From the NCBI RefSeq assembly GCF_001281405.1, contig NZ_CP010401.1, positions 1,202,001 through 1,266,000 on the forward strand: a stretch of DNA of 64,000 nucleotides, written 5' to 3'. Below are positions 42,335 to 52,683 of this stretch, in pieces. The position numbers and the translations under genes were made by a program. Each line of letters starts with the position of its first letter. The first letter of the stretch is position 1. Source of the stretch: Bartonella ancashensis (GTDB taxonomy: Bacteria > Pseudomonadota > Alphaproteobacteria > Rhizobiales > Rhizobiaceae). The notes beneath the pieces are model-generated. The model was not told where the DNA came from and did not search any database. It saw only the letters and a list, made by a program, of their open reading frames with translations.

Positions 42335-42935
42335 TTTAAAATTCTTATACCCTCTATATCTCGCTATTTACTTAATCGATAAATACGCATAATTAGCGAA
42401 AAAGTGCCTCGTGCTCATATTATTCAACGCGTCATGATACTGTGTGAAGAATCTATATATGGTATGTAATCTTTTGCTAACGAGCTCCGTTTCGCCGCAT
42501 ACAACAGTTATTCAGCAAAACATATAACTAATCTCTGCTTTGTCTCATTTTATACTTTTTTGCAAAATGCAACTTTATCTCAACAATTCGTAATTTTACT
42601 TCTTTTTGAACTATCTCAGCAAAACACATCACACTTTAATTCGTTGTCCAAGTACATAAAAAACTTTTTACCAAAAAATCTCTAAATGTGACAAAGTTTC
42701 ATCTAAATGCCCCATAAATCAAAAACATATCCCAAATAAAAAAATTTGTCATGAAAGAGCACTTTGAAACTCTACGAAACCCCTCATTAATATGTATATT
42801 ACCCATATAAATGATACTATAATCAATCGTTTAATTTGAATCTTACTACTTCATCCAATTTTTACTGATCTGATCACTGTTGTATTGCATTTCAAAAAAT
42901 TGGATAAGAAACTATTTAAGCAATGGGATTTTCTG
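42335..42935. other. Divergent gap between nagZ and rlmJ
   Basis: About 600 AT-rich bases with no supportable gene, holding the promoters of nagZ (minus) and rlmJ (plus). The frame of rlmJ opens at 42885, but the conserved protein begins at 42936. Confidence 0.5.
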
Positions 42936-43796
42936 ATGAACTATAGGCATATTTATCATGCTGGCAATTTTGCTGATGTTTTTAAGCATATCATCATCAC
43001 ACGCATCATAGAATACCTCAAACGTAAAGATAAAGCCTTTCGTGTCATAGATACACATGCAGGAATTGGGCTTTATGATCTTTCTTCCTTAGAAGCACGT
43101 AAAACAGAAGAATCCCAAGATGGTATTAAGCGCTTTTTATTAGCTCCTATCCCTGAAGAGCCGAAAATACTCCTCGACCCATGGTTACACATCATTGATA
43201 TTTTTAACCTAGGAAAAAAGAACATCACGTTCTATCCTGGGTCACCTATGCTCATTCGTAAATTATTACGCAAACAAGACAGATTAACTGCTATTGAACT
43301 ACATAATTCAGATTATCAAACTCTGGCAAATAACTTTGCTGGTGACTATCAAACAAAAATTCTCCATTTGGATGGGTGGCTTTCTTTAAATTCTCATTTA
43401 CCACCTAAGGAGCGGCGTGGCATGATTCTCGTTGATCCTCCTTTTGAAAAACTCGATGAATTTTCTTGCTTTATTGAAAAAATTATTAAGGCATATCGAC
43501 GCTTTCCTGGTGGAATCTACGCTTTATGGTATCCTGTCAAACATGATAAAAAAATTGAACATTTTCTTAATAGACTCCATGAAACAGGAATTTCAAAAAT
43601 TCTACAGCTCGAAATGCATATCCGAAAAAGTTCAGAACTTCCTAAAATGAATGGAAGCGGCATGATCCTTATCAATCCCCCTTACATCCTTGAAGAGGAG
43701 ATAAAAAAACTTAGCCCACTTCTTATCACACGTCTTGGACAGGACGAAAGCGCACGTATAACCCATAAATGGCTTCGTAAGGAACTGTTATACTAA
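42936..43796 (+). CDS. rlmJ: RlmJ, 23S rRNA (adenine-2030-N6) methyltransferase
   Basis: RlmJ methylates A2030 of 23S rRNA with SAM. The ATG at 42936 gives MNYRHIYHAGNFADVFKH, matching the family opening (E. coli YRHSFHAGNHADVLKH), for 286 residues; an ATG 51 bases upstream adds unconserved residues. The catalytic motif is VDPPFE, within MILVDPPFEKLDEF, and YALWYPVKHDK follows. Divergent from nagZ. Confidence 0.92.
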   Translation: MNYRHIYHAGNFADVFKHIIITRIIEYLKRKDKAFRVIDTHAGIGLYDLSSLEARKTEESQDGIKRFLLAPIPEEPKILLDPWLHIIDIFNLGKKNITFYPGSPMLIRKLLRKQDRLTAIELHNSDYQTLANNFAGDYQTKILHLDGWLSLNSHLPPKERRGMILVDPPFEKLDEFSCFIEKIIKAYRRFPGGIYALWYPVKHDKKIEHFLNRLHETGISKILQLEMHIRKSSELPKMNGSGMILINPPYILEEEIKKLSPLLITRLGQDESARITHKWLRKELLY

Positions 43797-44128
43797 ATTT
43801 CTTTCTCACACTAAGCTTTTATTAAACTTTAAAGTTTTACCGAAATCACGAAAATATCATTTCTATGAAAAAGTAACCGATATGTAGTATTATAAGCTCT
43901 TATTTTTCATATACCTTAACGAAAAATGTGCGTAACACACATAACACAATAGTTAAATACGTAATCTTGATTTTTGCCCTTAATCGGATCATTCTGGAGG
44001 GGTTCATAAAATAAGGTTAATTCTTACAATCGATGCATAAAGCAAAACTCTACAAGTTAAACTATAGAACGCTCCCTGTAACTTCTAGCACTATTCGATA
44101 AGTTTGAAATGTTTTTGAGGCTGGCAAA
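43797..44128. other. Intergenic stretch between rlmJ and uvrC
   Basis: This is 332 AT-rich bases with no supportable gene or clear terminator. Confidence 0.5.
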
Positions 44129-46114
44129 ATGATCTCCAAAAGCGATAGACCTTATTCTTCAATAAAAAAAGAACTACCTTTCTCATCTGACATCGCATGG
44201 AACAGAACTAATCAAGAAGATTCTCATCAAGGTCAATCAAGAGTTAAAGGATCAAAACTCATACAAAAATTTGTTAAGCAGCTACCCCATAAGCCAGGTG
44301 TCTACCGTATGTTCAATGAAAACGGTGACGTCCTTTACATTGGAAAAGCGCGTAACTTAAAAAAACGCGTCGCAAGCTATACCCGTGAACAAGGTCATAA
44401 TAATCGTATTCTTCATATGATTCGTACAACATGTCACATGGAATTTGTTGTTACACACACTGAAATTGAAGCTCTCCTTCTGGAAGCCAACCTGATCAAA
44501 AAACTAAAACCACGCTTCAATGTACTGCTGCGTGATAATAAAAGCTTCCCTCATATCATTATTACTAAAGGTCACCGCGCACCTGCTCTGTACAAACACC
44601 GTGGTGCTCCAACACGTGAAGCACATTATTTTGGACCTTTTGCCTCCTCTGAAGCGGTTGCACAAACAATTAATGCTCTGCAACGCGCCTTCTTATTAAG
44701 AACCTGTACAGACTCAGCATTTGAAAATCGTACACGCCCGTGTTTATTATATCAAATTAAACGGTGCTCAGCTCCTTGCACAAATCAGATTAGTAACGAT
44801 GACTATATGGATTTTGTTAAACAAGCGACAGATTTTCTTTCTGGAAAAAGCCAATTCATAAAACAACATATGGCACAAATTATGCATCAAGCTGCAGAAA
44901 ATCTTGATTTTGAACGGGCTATAACTTACCGTAACCGCTTATCAGCCCTCTCCCACATACAAAGTTATCAAGGAATTAACGCCCATACGACGGAAGAAGC
45001 AGATATCTTCGCAATCGTACAACAAGGAGAGATAGCTTGTATTCAAGTATATTTTTTCCGTATGGGGCAAAATTGGGGTAATCGAGCCTATTTTCCAAAA
45101 GCTGATGCAGAATTTTCTAGTGCTGAAATTTTGGCAAGCTTTATTACCCAGTTTTATGATGATAAACAAATTCCGAAACTTATTCTCTTATCCGAAGAAG
45201 TGGAAGAAAAAGAACTTCTTAAAGAAGCATTAAGTCTAAAAGCAAAACACAAAGTATCTCTGTCTGTACCACAAAAAGGTGAACGCAAAAAACTCATTAA
45301 CCATGCTTACACAAATGCCCATGAAGCACTCGGACGCAAACTTTCTGAAATATCAACACACAAAATATTATTTCATAATATTGCTAAAACGTTTCAAATT
45401 CCTGGCATTTTACAACGCATAGAAGTTTACGATAATTCACATATCATGGGCACAAACGCAGTAGGCGCAATGATTGTTGCCGATCACACAGGATTCGTTA
45501 GAAGCCAGTATCGTAAATTTAACATTAGCTCAACAAATATTTCAGGAGGAGATGACTTAGGTATGATGAGAGAAGTCATCGAAAGAAGATTCTCACGTCT
45601 CATTAAAACACACGGTTTTCCTAGTAAAAATGATAAAATAAACGATAAATCCTCTTGCCCTGTTTGGCCTGATCTCATAATCATTGATGGTGGCGAGGGA
45701 CAAATAAACGCTGCTAGTACAATGCTATGTAAATTAGGAATTGACAATTTTGTCACGGTAATAGGTATGGCAAAGGGTATTGAGCGGGAAGCAGGTCGTG
45801 AACGATTTTTTATAAAAGGAAAATCTCCATTTACACTACCTCCACGTGATCCTACTCTTTATTTTCTGCAACGTTTACGTGATGAAGCACATCGTTTTGC
45901 AATAGGAACGCATCGAATAAAACGAAAAAAGGAAATGTTCAAAAACCCACTCGATAGGATCAATAATATTGGTCCTACGAGAAAGCGTGCTTTACTCAAT
46001 CATTTTGGAAGTGCCAAAGCTGTCGCCAGTGCATCTGTAGAAGACCTTTCAAACGTAGCAAACATTTCTGTTACAATGGCGCAAAAAATTTACAACTACT
46101 TTAATGAAAAATAA
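44129..46114 (+). CDS. uvrC: UvrC, excision nuclease subunit
   Basis: UvrC makes both incisions in nucleotide excision repair. After an N-terminal extension of about 45 residues come the GIY-YIG domain ([27 protein letters not shown]), a Cys-containing region (CSAPC), the UVR UvrB-binding motif (about 245-280), and the RNase H-like domain with [17 protein letters not shown] and [13 protein letters not shown]-terminal helix-hairpin-helix ([19 protein letters not shown]) completes it. The 661-residue length is normal for rhizobia. Its stop precedes the pgsA start by 70 bases. Confidence 0.97.
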   Translation: MISKSDRPYSSIKKELPFSSDIAWNRTNQEDSHQGQSRVKGSKLIQKFVKQLPHKPGVYRMFNENGDVLYIGKARNLKKRVASYTREQGHNNRILHMIRTTCHMEFVVTHTEIEALLLEANLIKKLKPRFNVLLRDNKSFPHIIITKGHRAPALYKHRGAPTREAHYFGPFASSEAVAQTINALQRAFLLRTCTDSAFENRTRPCLLYQIKRCSAPCTNQISNDDYMDFVKQATDFLSGKSQFIKQHMAQIMHQAAENLDFERAITYRNRLSALSHIQSYQGINAHTTEEADIFAIVQQGEIACIQVYFFRMGQNWGNRAYFPKADAEFSSAEILASFITQFYDDKQIPKLILLSEEVEEKELLKEALSLKAKHKVSLSVPQKGERKKLINHAYTNAHEALGRKLSEISTHKILFHNIAKTFQIPGILQRIEVYDNSHIMGTNAVGAMIVADHTGFVRSQYRKFNISSTNISGGDDLGMMREVIERRFSRLIKTHGFPSKNDKINDKSSCPVWPDLIIIDGGEGQINAASTMLCKLGIDNFVTVIGMAKGIEREAGRERFFIKGKSPFTLPPRDPTLYFLQRLRDEAHRFAIGTHRIKRKKEMFKNPLDRINNIGPTRKRALLNHFGSAKAVASASVEDLSNVANISVTMAQKIYNYFNEK

Positions 46115-46184
46115 AACTTGTCTCATGCTCTATGCCTTGTTACGTTCACAATATGTTGAATCTTGCAAAATTAAGAATAGCTCT

Positions 46185-46766
46185 ATGAAAAATAATACTT
46201 TCTCTTTTCCTAATATTCTAACTTATGCACGAATCATTGCTGTTCCACTAGTAGTGGCATGTTTTTTTTCAGAAGGACGGCTACAATCAGACGATATCGC
46301 ACGTTGGATATCTGTTTCTATTTTCGTAATGGCATCTATAACAGATTTTTTTGACGGATATCTCGCTCGTATTTGGAAACAAACATCCAACATAGGCCGT
46401 ATGTTAGACCCTATTGCCGATAAACTTCTTGTATCTTCTTGCTTACTACTGCTTGCAGCAGATAGCACTATCGCTGGGTGGACTCTTTGGGCTGCAATTA
46501 TTATTTTATGTCGTGAGATTCTTGTATCTGGATTACGTGAATATTTAGCTGAATTGAAAGTTAGCGTTCCTGTCTCTCGTCTCGCCAAATGGAAAACCTT
46601 TGTACAAATGATTGCTATAGTACTCCTCTTAGCAGGTCCAGCTGGTGAAAAAATTATGCCATATACTATCGAACTTGGCATAACCATGCTGTGGATCTCT
46701 GCTCTTCTCACTTTATGGACAGGATGGGACTATTTTCGTGCAGGACTTAAGCACGTCATCATATAG
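46185..46766 (+). CDS. pgsA: CDP-diacylglycerol-glycerol-3-phosphate 3-phosphatidyltransferase
   Basis: PgsA makes phosphatidylglycerophosphate in the inner membrane. The CDP-alcohol phosphotransferase signature is complete: DGYLAR, eight residues, then GRMLDPIADK. Four to five membrane helices are visible. I chose ATG at 46185 (193 residues) because MKNNTFSFPNILTYARI is the family start. The frame extends to 46104 and overlaps uvrC, but that part is unconserved. uvrC-pgsA is a conserved pair. Confidence 0.94.
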   Translation: MKNNTFSFPNILTYARIIAVPLVVACFFSEGRLQSDDIARWISVSIFVMASITDFFDGYLARIWKQTSNIGRMLDPIADKLLVSSCLLLLAADSTIAGWTLWAAIIILCREILVSGLREYLAELKVSVPVSRLAKWKTFVQMIAIVLLLAGPAGEKIMPYTIELGITMLWISALLTLWTGWDYFRAGLKHVII

Positions 46767-47187
46767 ATTGATCGACGCTAAAATAATACTGTATCCAAGT
46801 CAGTTCTTCAAAACATCTAAATATCTTCTGAAAAATTTCTTGTTCCCAATTAATAATAAGAGCTTCATATTCTATAAGGCATGTTCAAAGTTTATTGAAG
46901 AAACACACACAGCAAGCAGTAATCCTAGGGTAGAGGATTACCTATGATTGCTCTCATGAAATTGAAAAGAGACTTTATGAGACCGCTGAAACCCCTATTA
47001 CATTTCAAACATCTTTACAGTGAACCATTTTGAAAAGCTTATATCACTTTTAAGTGCGAAAAAAGCCAGCTTATAAGCTACCAAATTGCAAAAAGGATAC
47101 CCCACTAAGATATGCCACTTACACGCATTTTTAACAACTTATATCTTTACAAAAAACTTCAAAAAGCTACTCAAGATTTTATACTTG
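46767..47187. other. Intergenic stretch between pgsA and ndk
   Basis: This is 421 bases with no supportable gene. It holds an 8-bp hairpin GTAATCCT/AGGATTAC (46919-46941) and a 12-base palindrome AGCTTATAAGCT (47068-47079). Neither has a T-run. Relatives often have moaD-moaE after pgsA; none is seen. Confidence 0.5.
46919..46941. repeat. Inverted repeat, 8-bp perfect arms
   Basis: GTAATCCT (46919-46926) and AGGATTAC (46934-46941) around a 7-base spacer. No poly-T follows on the plus strand. It could be an operator or an RNA hairpin at the end of the pgsA transcript. Confidence 0.55.
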
Positions 47188-47610
47188 TTAACCAACAATC
47201 TCAGTATTAGAAAACCAATAAGCTATTTCTATTTGCGCGTTTTCAGAACTGTCTGAACCGTGAACAGAATTTTCTCCAATTGATAAAGCATACGTCTTAC
47301 GAATTGTCCCATCCCGTGCATCCACAGGATTCGTCGCTCCCATAACTTCACGATTTTTAACAACCGCGTCTTTACCTTCCAAAACTTGCACAACAGTTGG
47401 ACCAGAGGACATAGACGCTACTAATTCTTCAAAAAATGGGCGCTCTTTATGAACTGCATAAAATCCCTCAGCCTCACGCTCACTCATCCATACACGCTTA
47501 GATGCGACAACACGAAGCCCTGCATCTTCAAGCATCTTTGTAATCGCTCCCGTCAAATTACGACGTGTTGCATCTGGTTTAATCATTGAAAACGTACGTT
47601 CTACAGACAT
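47188..47610 (-). CDS. ndk: Nucleoside-diphosphate kinase
   Basis: Ndk balances nucleoside triphosphate pools by phosphotransfer through a histidine. Phospho-acceptor His117 lies in [29 protein letters not shown] and [18 protein letters not shown] are family blocks. The 140 residues are the normal length. It stands alone on the minus strand, with the autotransporter gene upstream. Confidence 0.98.
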   Translation of the reverse strand: MSVERTFSMIKPDATRRNLTGAITKMLEDAGLRVVASKRVWMSEREAEGFYAVHKERPFFEELVASMSSGPTVVQVLEGKDAVVKNREVMGATNPVDARDGTIRKTYALSIGENSVHGSDSSENAQIEIAYWFSNTEIVG

Positions 47611-47956
47611 CTGATTACCTTCACTTTAATTGGAAAACTGCCTCACCAGCTTATAACGAGTAATGGACACTTTGCCAAGTAATAGTGAAAAATTTATGCT
47701 AATTTTTAAAACTACATAGTCCAAGTAAAACTTACTTTGATGTTAAAACACCATACTTTCATCTCAGCTGGTTTACGGCTTGTAAAAACTTTAGGATTCT
47801 GAAAAACCCTCCCAAAGATTTTTTATCAAATGGGAGGGATAAGTGCGTTAGGTATTTTTTCAAATGAAAATCCTTTAATTATTATGGAATGCTAAATTTA
47901 AGAATAACAACATAGCCCATAATAAAAACCGGACATTTCTTGTCTCTTACTAGAAA
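47611..47956. other. Intergenic stretch between ndk and the autotransporter gene
   Basis: This is 346 bases without a gene. It carries the terminator of the autotransporter gene at 47802-47838 and must contain the ndk promoter. Confidence 0.6.
47802..47838 (-). terminator. Rho-independent terminator of the autotransporter gene
   Basis: On the minus strand CCCTCCCA (47831-47838) pairs perfectly with TGGGAGGG (47807-47814) around a 16-base loop and is followed by TTTTT. It lies about 120 bases past the autotransporter stop codon and before the ndk promoter region. Confidence 0.85.
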
Positions 47957-50683
47957 CTAAAAGCTGTAACGTAAGCCAAGAGTTCCATAAAGAGACTGCT
48001 GTTTTTTACTTCCTTTAAGGTAATCAACTTCTCCATAAAATGTTACATGCTCATTTGCCATACCCTTCAGACCGATTCCAAATTTGCCCATATTTCCTGA
48101 CAAATCGGTAACAAATCTATGTTTTTTGTTTATGACTACGTAATTATCATCAACATACTCGCGCAACCAAGATGCTGTGACATAGCTCATTAACTGAGTG
48201 TTCATGCCAACACTAAAGTCATGCCCCACAGACAAACCTACTGCACTTCGTAATGAAGTAGTAGAATCTATCTCGGCCATCATACCATTTGAAATTTCAA
48301 CATCTTTACCTTCAATTTTCAGCCACGTTAATTGACCGTAAGGTTGCACCCAAGTATTGAATTCTGTGTGAAAACGATAGCCTAGTTCAAGGGAACCTCC
48401 TAATGCTCTTCGCTTGTAATCTCCTCGGACCGAGTCTCCATTTGTTGAAATCGCATTAAGATGGTTTCTGTAATAATTGTACTTTAAAATACTATCTGCA
48501 TACCATCCTTTATTATCAAAGTAGCTTGCATATATTCCCGCACTATAAACATCTACATTACTGGTACCCTTACGTACGTGAGTAACATGTGCCTGATCAT
48601 AACTACCAAAACCACCAATGTAAAACTCTCCACTCATCAGTTCTTCCAGGTGATCAGCACCCAATATCATGCCCGTCTGATCAAGATCAAAGTGCATATG
48701 ATCCCTAGCTATGCGCTCTTTTCCTTTGATTAAATAGCTCCACAAAGCGTTATTTTTATTATCTCTATTCAACAATGCCTTTCCAGCTCGCAAATTATTT
48801 AACTCATTATGAAAAACGAGCCCTGGAACTACTGCCATAGATAATATCGCATCGGTTGATGGAGTCGTCGGGGAAGGACTGGGTTTAGGCTTATCTGGCT
48901 CAGGCTCTTTGTCATCTTTTGTAGCTAAATACCAAATTTTTCCATTATCATCTTCTCTGTCATAGAGGCTGTACATATACACCCCACCATCAACAGCATT
49001 AATTTTTTCACCTGAGAGTTTTGTTAATGTAAAATTGGCACCTTTGCTTTTATCAGTGATTAAATCATGCTTTTTTGAGAGAGGATCTGTGATTTCAACA
49101 CCAGAATCATAAACTACCACCCTATGATCACCTGCTCCCTTTTCGATGAAAAGATAATCACCGTTACCTTCTGCTATAGAGGTATTAAATTCAAAATCTA
49201 AGCTTCCTAGAAGTTCATCGATATGCAGCTGAGAGAAATATGGCCCATCTTCCTTAAAAGTAAAACGCACGGTTCCATTACCGCTTAACTTCTTAATCAA
49301 CGTACTATTGCCATTTTTCCCTGCGCCAACAGCAAATAATAACGTATCTTTTCCTGACAAAATGAGATCATCTACTTTGGTACGGTTCTTACCTTCTCCT
49401 GCCTCTAAATGGATAGCTCCCTGATCCTTAATTTCTACCCTTCCATCCAATACTGCGCCAAAATTTACCCATGATCTTGCTCGATCATTAACGGTTAAAT
49501 CTTTTACATATCCTCCAGTATACACTCCCTGAGCAGCATCACCATGTAAAACTACTTTGATGGCGGATCCTCCTGCTGAAACATACTGCCTACCACCACT
49601 AAAAACTTCAGTATCTACAGCAGTTCCTCCAACTTTTTCTTCTGCAGAAGACTTGGTAATATGCTGTGATCCACCTTCAAATATTTTGGTATTATAAGCT
49701 ACCGCTCCATCATATACTTTTTGTTCTCCCCGCTTTTCTTCTGTATCGCCATCACCATAAATTTTCGTATCGTAAGCCCTACTGGCACCGGCAAAACTAT
49801 CTTGAGTATCATCTTTAATGGTGTCATCTTTCCCGGCTTTCCCGGTCACAATCTGCTTACCACCGTGAATTACGGTGCCCGTTGACTGCCCTCCATTGTC
49901 AATTTTTTGTAATCCACCTAACTTTACAGTGGCATTTTCAGAAGTGCCGCGCTTGCCATTACCAGCTTCAACAAGCTCAATTCCACCATCCTCAATCATA
50001 GTCTTTTTACTAACACCACCTCTAACGTGAATTTCGCCGCCAGATTTAACTACGTTATCTGAAGAGAGCCCTGGAGCATCATTTCCAGCATCAGCAGTTA
50101 TCTCAGCTTGTTGGCCAGAAACAAGGATAGAATCACGCAACTCTCTTCCCTTTTCAATGAGAATATGTGCGTTGTTTACTCTATACGATTCCCCAAAAGA
50201 ACTTAGTTTACCATGAGGCTTAATGACGGTGCGATCTCCAGACTTATCAACTTCTACCACCTCATCTGTCTCCTCTATTACACAGGTATATTTATTACCA
50301 TCAGAATTTCTTTGACTGTTGCCAAAATTACAAGATGATATTGTTACCCCTTCTTCACCCCTTAGCGTAGAAATCCCACTCCCTCCTGTTATACCGTACA
50401 TTCCTGGATAAGGTACCGCTTCAGTTTCATCCCTTATTGGATACCCATCAAGCTCCATTGATACTGGTATATTTATTTCTGCGGGTACAAAGGACGGCAC
50501 TTCCCTTAAAGTATCTTCACTCCATTCTATATCTACAGAATTCACCCCCCCTACTGTTACAGGACTCCTCTCCCCTGAAAGACCACCAAGTGCACCAGAA
50601 TAAGTCGCATTAACACTAATAGGGTGTACAAGGCAACTACTAATCATCAATGCCCAATAACTCAACTTCCACTTATATTTCAT
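47957..50683 (-). CDS. AIDA/pertactin-type autotransporter
   Basis: A 908-residue type Va secreted surface protein. The signal peptide is about 1-27 (MKYKWKLSYWALMISSCLVHPISVNA). The passenger (about 28-595) holds strand-loop-strand repeats with recurring GGxQxV and GGxAxxTxI patterns (FEGGSQHIT, SGGRQYVSAGGSA, HGGKQIV), typical of a beta-helix. A Pro/Lys-rich linker (EPEPDKPKPSPSPTTP) leads to a beta-barrel of roughly 300 residues ending LGLRYSF with the terminal Phe. Bartonella use such proteins (Iba, CFA families) with host cells; no specific ligand can be read. The start at 50683 has AAGGA upstream; an ATG 21 bases earlier is less likely. It interrupts a core-gene neighbourhood. Confidence 0.95.
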   Translation of the reverse strand: MKYKWKLSYWALMISSCLVHPISVNATYSGALGGLSGERSPVTVGGVNSVDIEWSEDTLREVPSFVPAEINIPVSMELDGYPIRDETEAVPYPGMYGITGGSGISTLRGEEGVTISSCNFGNSQRNSDGNKYTCVIEETDEVVEVDKSGDRTVIKPHGKLSSFGESYRVNNAHILIEKGRELRDSILVSGQQAEITADAGNDAPGLSSDNVVKSGGEIHVRGGVSKKTMIEDGGIELVEAGNGKRGTSENATVKLGGLQKIDNGGQSTGTVIHGGKQIVTGKAGKDDTIKDDTQDSFAGASRAYDTKIYGDGDTEEKRGEQKVYDGAVAYNTKIFEGGSQHITKSSAEEKVGGTAVDTEVFSGGRQYVSAGGSAIKVVLHGDAAQGVYTGGYVKDLTVNDRARSWVNFGAVLDGRVEIKDQGAIHLEAGEGKNRTKVDDLILSGKDTLLFAVGAGKNGNSTLIKKLSGNGTVRFTFKEDGPYFSQLHIDELLGSLDFEFNTSIAEGNGDYLFIEKGAGDHRVVVYDSGVEITDPLSKKHDLITDKSKGANFTLTKLSGEKINAVDGGVYMYSLYDREDDNGKIWYLATKDDKEPEPDKPKPSPSPTTPSTDAILSMAVVPGLVFHNELNNLRAGKALLNRDNKNNALWSYLIKGKERIARDHMHFDLDQTGMILGADHLEELMSGEFYIGGFGSYDQAHVTHVRKGTSNVDVYSAGIYASYFDNKGWYADSILKYNYYRNHLNAISTNGDSVRGDYKRRALGGSLELGYRFHTEFNTWVQPYGQLTWLKIEGKDVEISNGMMAEIDSTTSLRSAVGLSVGHDFSVGMNTQLMSYVTASWLREYVDDNYVVINKKHRFVTDLSGNMGKFGIGLKGMANEHVTFYGEVDYLKGSKKQQSLYGTLGLRYSF

Positions 50684-50724
50684 AACTTCATCCTTACCGT
50701 TCATGCCTAAAGAAACATTTGCTA

Positions 50725-50752
50725 TATGTAGTTCTGCTTATCGAAATTTCAA
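50725..50752 (-). promoter_or_regulatory. Possible promoter of the autotransporter gene
   Basis: On the minus strand TTGAAA (50747-50752) lies 16 bases before TACATA (50725-50730), about 42 bases ahead of the start codon. The -35 box is good, the -10 box weak. Confidence 0.25.
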
Positions 50753-50985
50753 CCCATGTAAATTTAAATAAATCAGCAAATGAATCAAGATGCTGTTCGG
50801 AGTTATCTTTGCTGTTTTTGGAATAGATAATATCGGTTAGTATAATCGTCAATAATTTGGCCTTTTGCCAAAATCTTAAATAACAATTTTTACTTTAGCA
50901 GTTGAATATCTAACATTTCTGCCACCGTCTTCTTTTTCGTGAAAGCTGAAATAATGGTGTATAGTAAAGGTAATATCGTTTTTAT

Positions 50986-51024
50986 AAAAGATAGATTATT
51001 ACATTTGTTGTAAATTTATCTTTT
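50986..51024. repeat. Long imperfect inverted repeat upstream of the autotransporter
   Basis: Left arm 50986-51003 (AAAAGATAGATTATTACA) and right arm 51009-51024 (TGTAAATTTATCTTTT) are complementary except for one mismatch and a two-base bulge, around a 5-base loop TTTGT. It is about 300 bases before the autotransporter start codon. Confidence 0.75.
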
Positions 51025-51877
51025 GAGTAACTACATTGTTGCTATGTAAAGGAAAATACACAATTTCACTGCTATACTCGCAAAAAAATTACCTTATAGA
51101 GATTCGTTTTCTCTTTCAGGTAAATGCAAATGAGAAAAAAACACTGCAGTTTCCGCATTGAACGGTAAAAAATTATTACCACCGAATTACAGATAATATT
51201 GTATCCCGTGATGTACATCATCTATTTGCAATCTCAGGAATAAGATGACAGCTTATTTAAGGCTTTTCGCTTTTATTATAATATTACAAAAATAATCGGA
51301 CACGCCCCCTCCTACAACCATCACTTTAGTAAATGATATAAATGCAGCCCTCATGCTATCCGATGTAAAACATCAATATCACCACATATCAGGCTACAGT
51401 CCCCCTTCTTCCTTCCATCTTATTTAATTTTTTTGATGAACTTTATGTATGTGAAAATATTCAACTACAATGCGATAAAAAATAAAATAAAGACCAGTAA
51501 TAAGCACATGATCAATTTTATTTTTAAAGATATGGGCCTTGGTACTTTCCACCATAATAACCCAGAAAATAATGCACAAAAAAGAAAGAATAGAATATCA
51601 ACAATTATGTTCAAGTAAGAAATCGGGAATAATTGCGACAAAACATGCGTTTCTCCTAACCATGCAACACAAAAAAAGATGATATTACAGCCAAAATACT
51701 CAAAAGAACCTTATCAATCACTGAAAAAATCCTTTAATTCCTGACAACACTATTTCCAATCTTAAAAAAATTACAGCAAAAACTTCCCAAACTCTAAAAT
51801 CTTCCGCAACAACGAACCATAAATCCATCATTTTCATAACAATTTACAAAAACTAAAATCTCAAGCATCTGCAAGCA

Positions 51878-52327
51878 TTAAACTTTCTTCTCCCAACGAC
51901 GATCTTCAGTCTGCTGCCAATAAGTCACATCATGATTTTGAGCCTTATAGGCTTTCCATTGCACACGAGCCAAATTCAACTGTACATCATCATGGCCATC
52001 AAACATAATTACAAGCCGCTGATAAAAATTAATATTGGAACAGACAGCACCTTCTACAAGAAAACGTATCTTTGAATCATTTGGATTTTCATGTCCTGTA
52101 GTAAGAAACACCGGTTGAAAACTTGGATGAGAATCGCCTTCAGTTCCATGTCCAATAAATGAATCATCAGTATAAACCCATAGATATGCATCAAGAGCAT
52201 CGCATTGTTCTTTGCTTACACACTGTATTGTTGCTTTACCAAAGCGCGTGAGGGAACGCTCTACAAGAACCGGCAAAACATCTTCCAATGTCGAATACAT
52301 TAAATGATAAAAAAGAATATCAACCAT
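51878..52327 (-). CDS. holC: DNA polymerase III subunit chi
   Basis: HolC couples the clamp loader to SSB at the fork. The 149-residue protein matches the family in LFYHLMYSTLEDVLPVLVERSLTRFGKATIQC, DDSFIGHGTEGDSH and NPNDSKIRFLVEGA with FYQRLVIMFDGHD. It is divergent from lptF; relatives have pepA between or beside them, and it is not here. The chi family diverges quickly, but this blockwise fit is good. Confidence 0.9.
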   Translation of the reverse strand: MVDILFYHLMYSTLEDVLPVLVERSLTRFGKATIQCVSKEQCDALDAYLWVYTDDSFIGHGTEGDSHPSFQPVFLTTGHENPNDSKIRFLVEGAVCSNINFYQRLVIMFDGHDDVQLNLARVQWKAYKAQNHDVTYWQQTEDRRWEKKV

Positions 52328-52683
52328 CTCAATTGCACTACCCTATCACCATAAAGAATAATATCTTTTTTATTTCCGACAGGAAAAGAAATAACTTCCC
52401 TCTATAATTCTCACTATTACATGTCTGTAATATGCAGTAAACATTAATTTAAAATAATGGAGTAACATACTGTATTATCTAAGATTATTCACTACTCTAT
52501 ACTTGAATATAGCATATGACGTATGGCAAAATAAGATAGAGTGCATTAAATGCCTTTTCTCTTTCGTAAAAAAAGCACACACAAATATCTGAAAGATTCT
52601 TGAGGAAGAGTCATGGTAGTTAAGCTTTACATATTATAGATACCATCTATTTTAAAGCTTTTAATTAAGGGTGTTATCCAGCT
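52328..52683. other. Divergent gap between holC and lptF
   Basis: This is 356 AT-rich bases without a gene, holding promoters for holC (minus) and the lptF operon (plus). No fragment of a leucyl aminopeptidase is recognisable. Confidence 0.5.

Larger units (their letters stand above)
50684..51877. other. Long gene-free region upstream of the autotransporter
   Basis: About 1.2 kb, the largest gap in the window, very AT-rich, with no ORF that resembles a known family. The left end should hold the autotransporter promoter. A long inverted repeat is at 50986-51024. The rest may be eroded sequence from the event that placed the autotransporter here. Confidence 0.55.

Noticed and set aside
46223..46711. 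162-codon minus-strand frame inside pgsA
   Set aside because: It is antisense to a complete CDP-alcohol phosphotransferase gene with intact motifs.
51433..51618. 61-codon frame upstream of the autotransporter
   Set aside because: Composition is Asn/Lys/Ile-rich, as expected from random AT-rich DNA.
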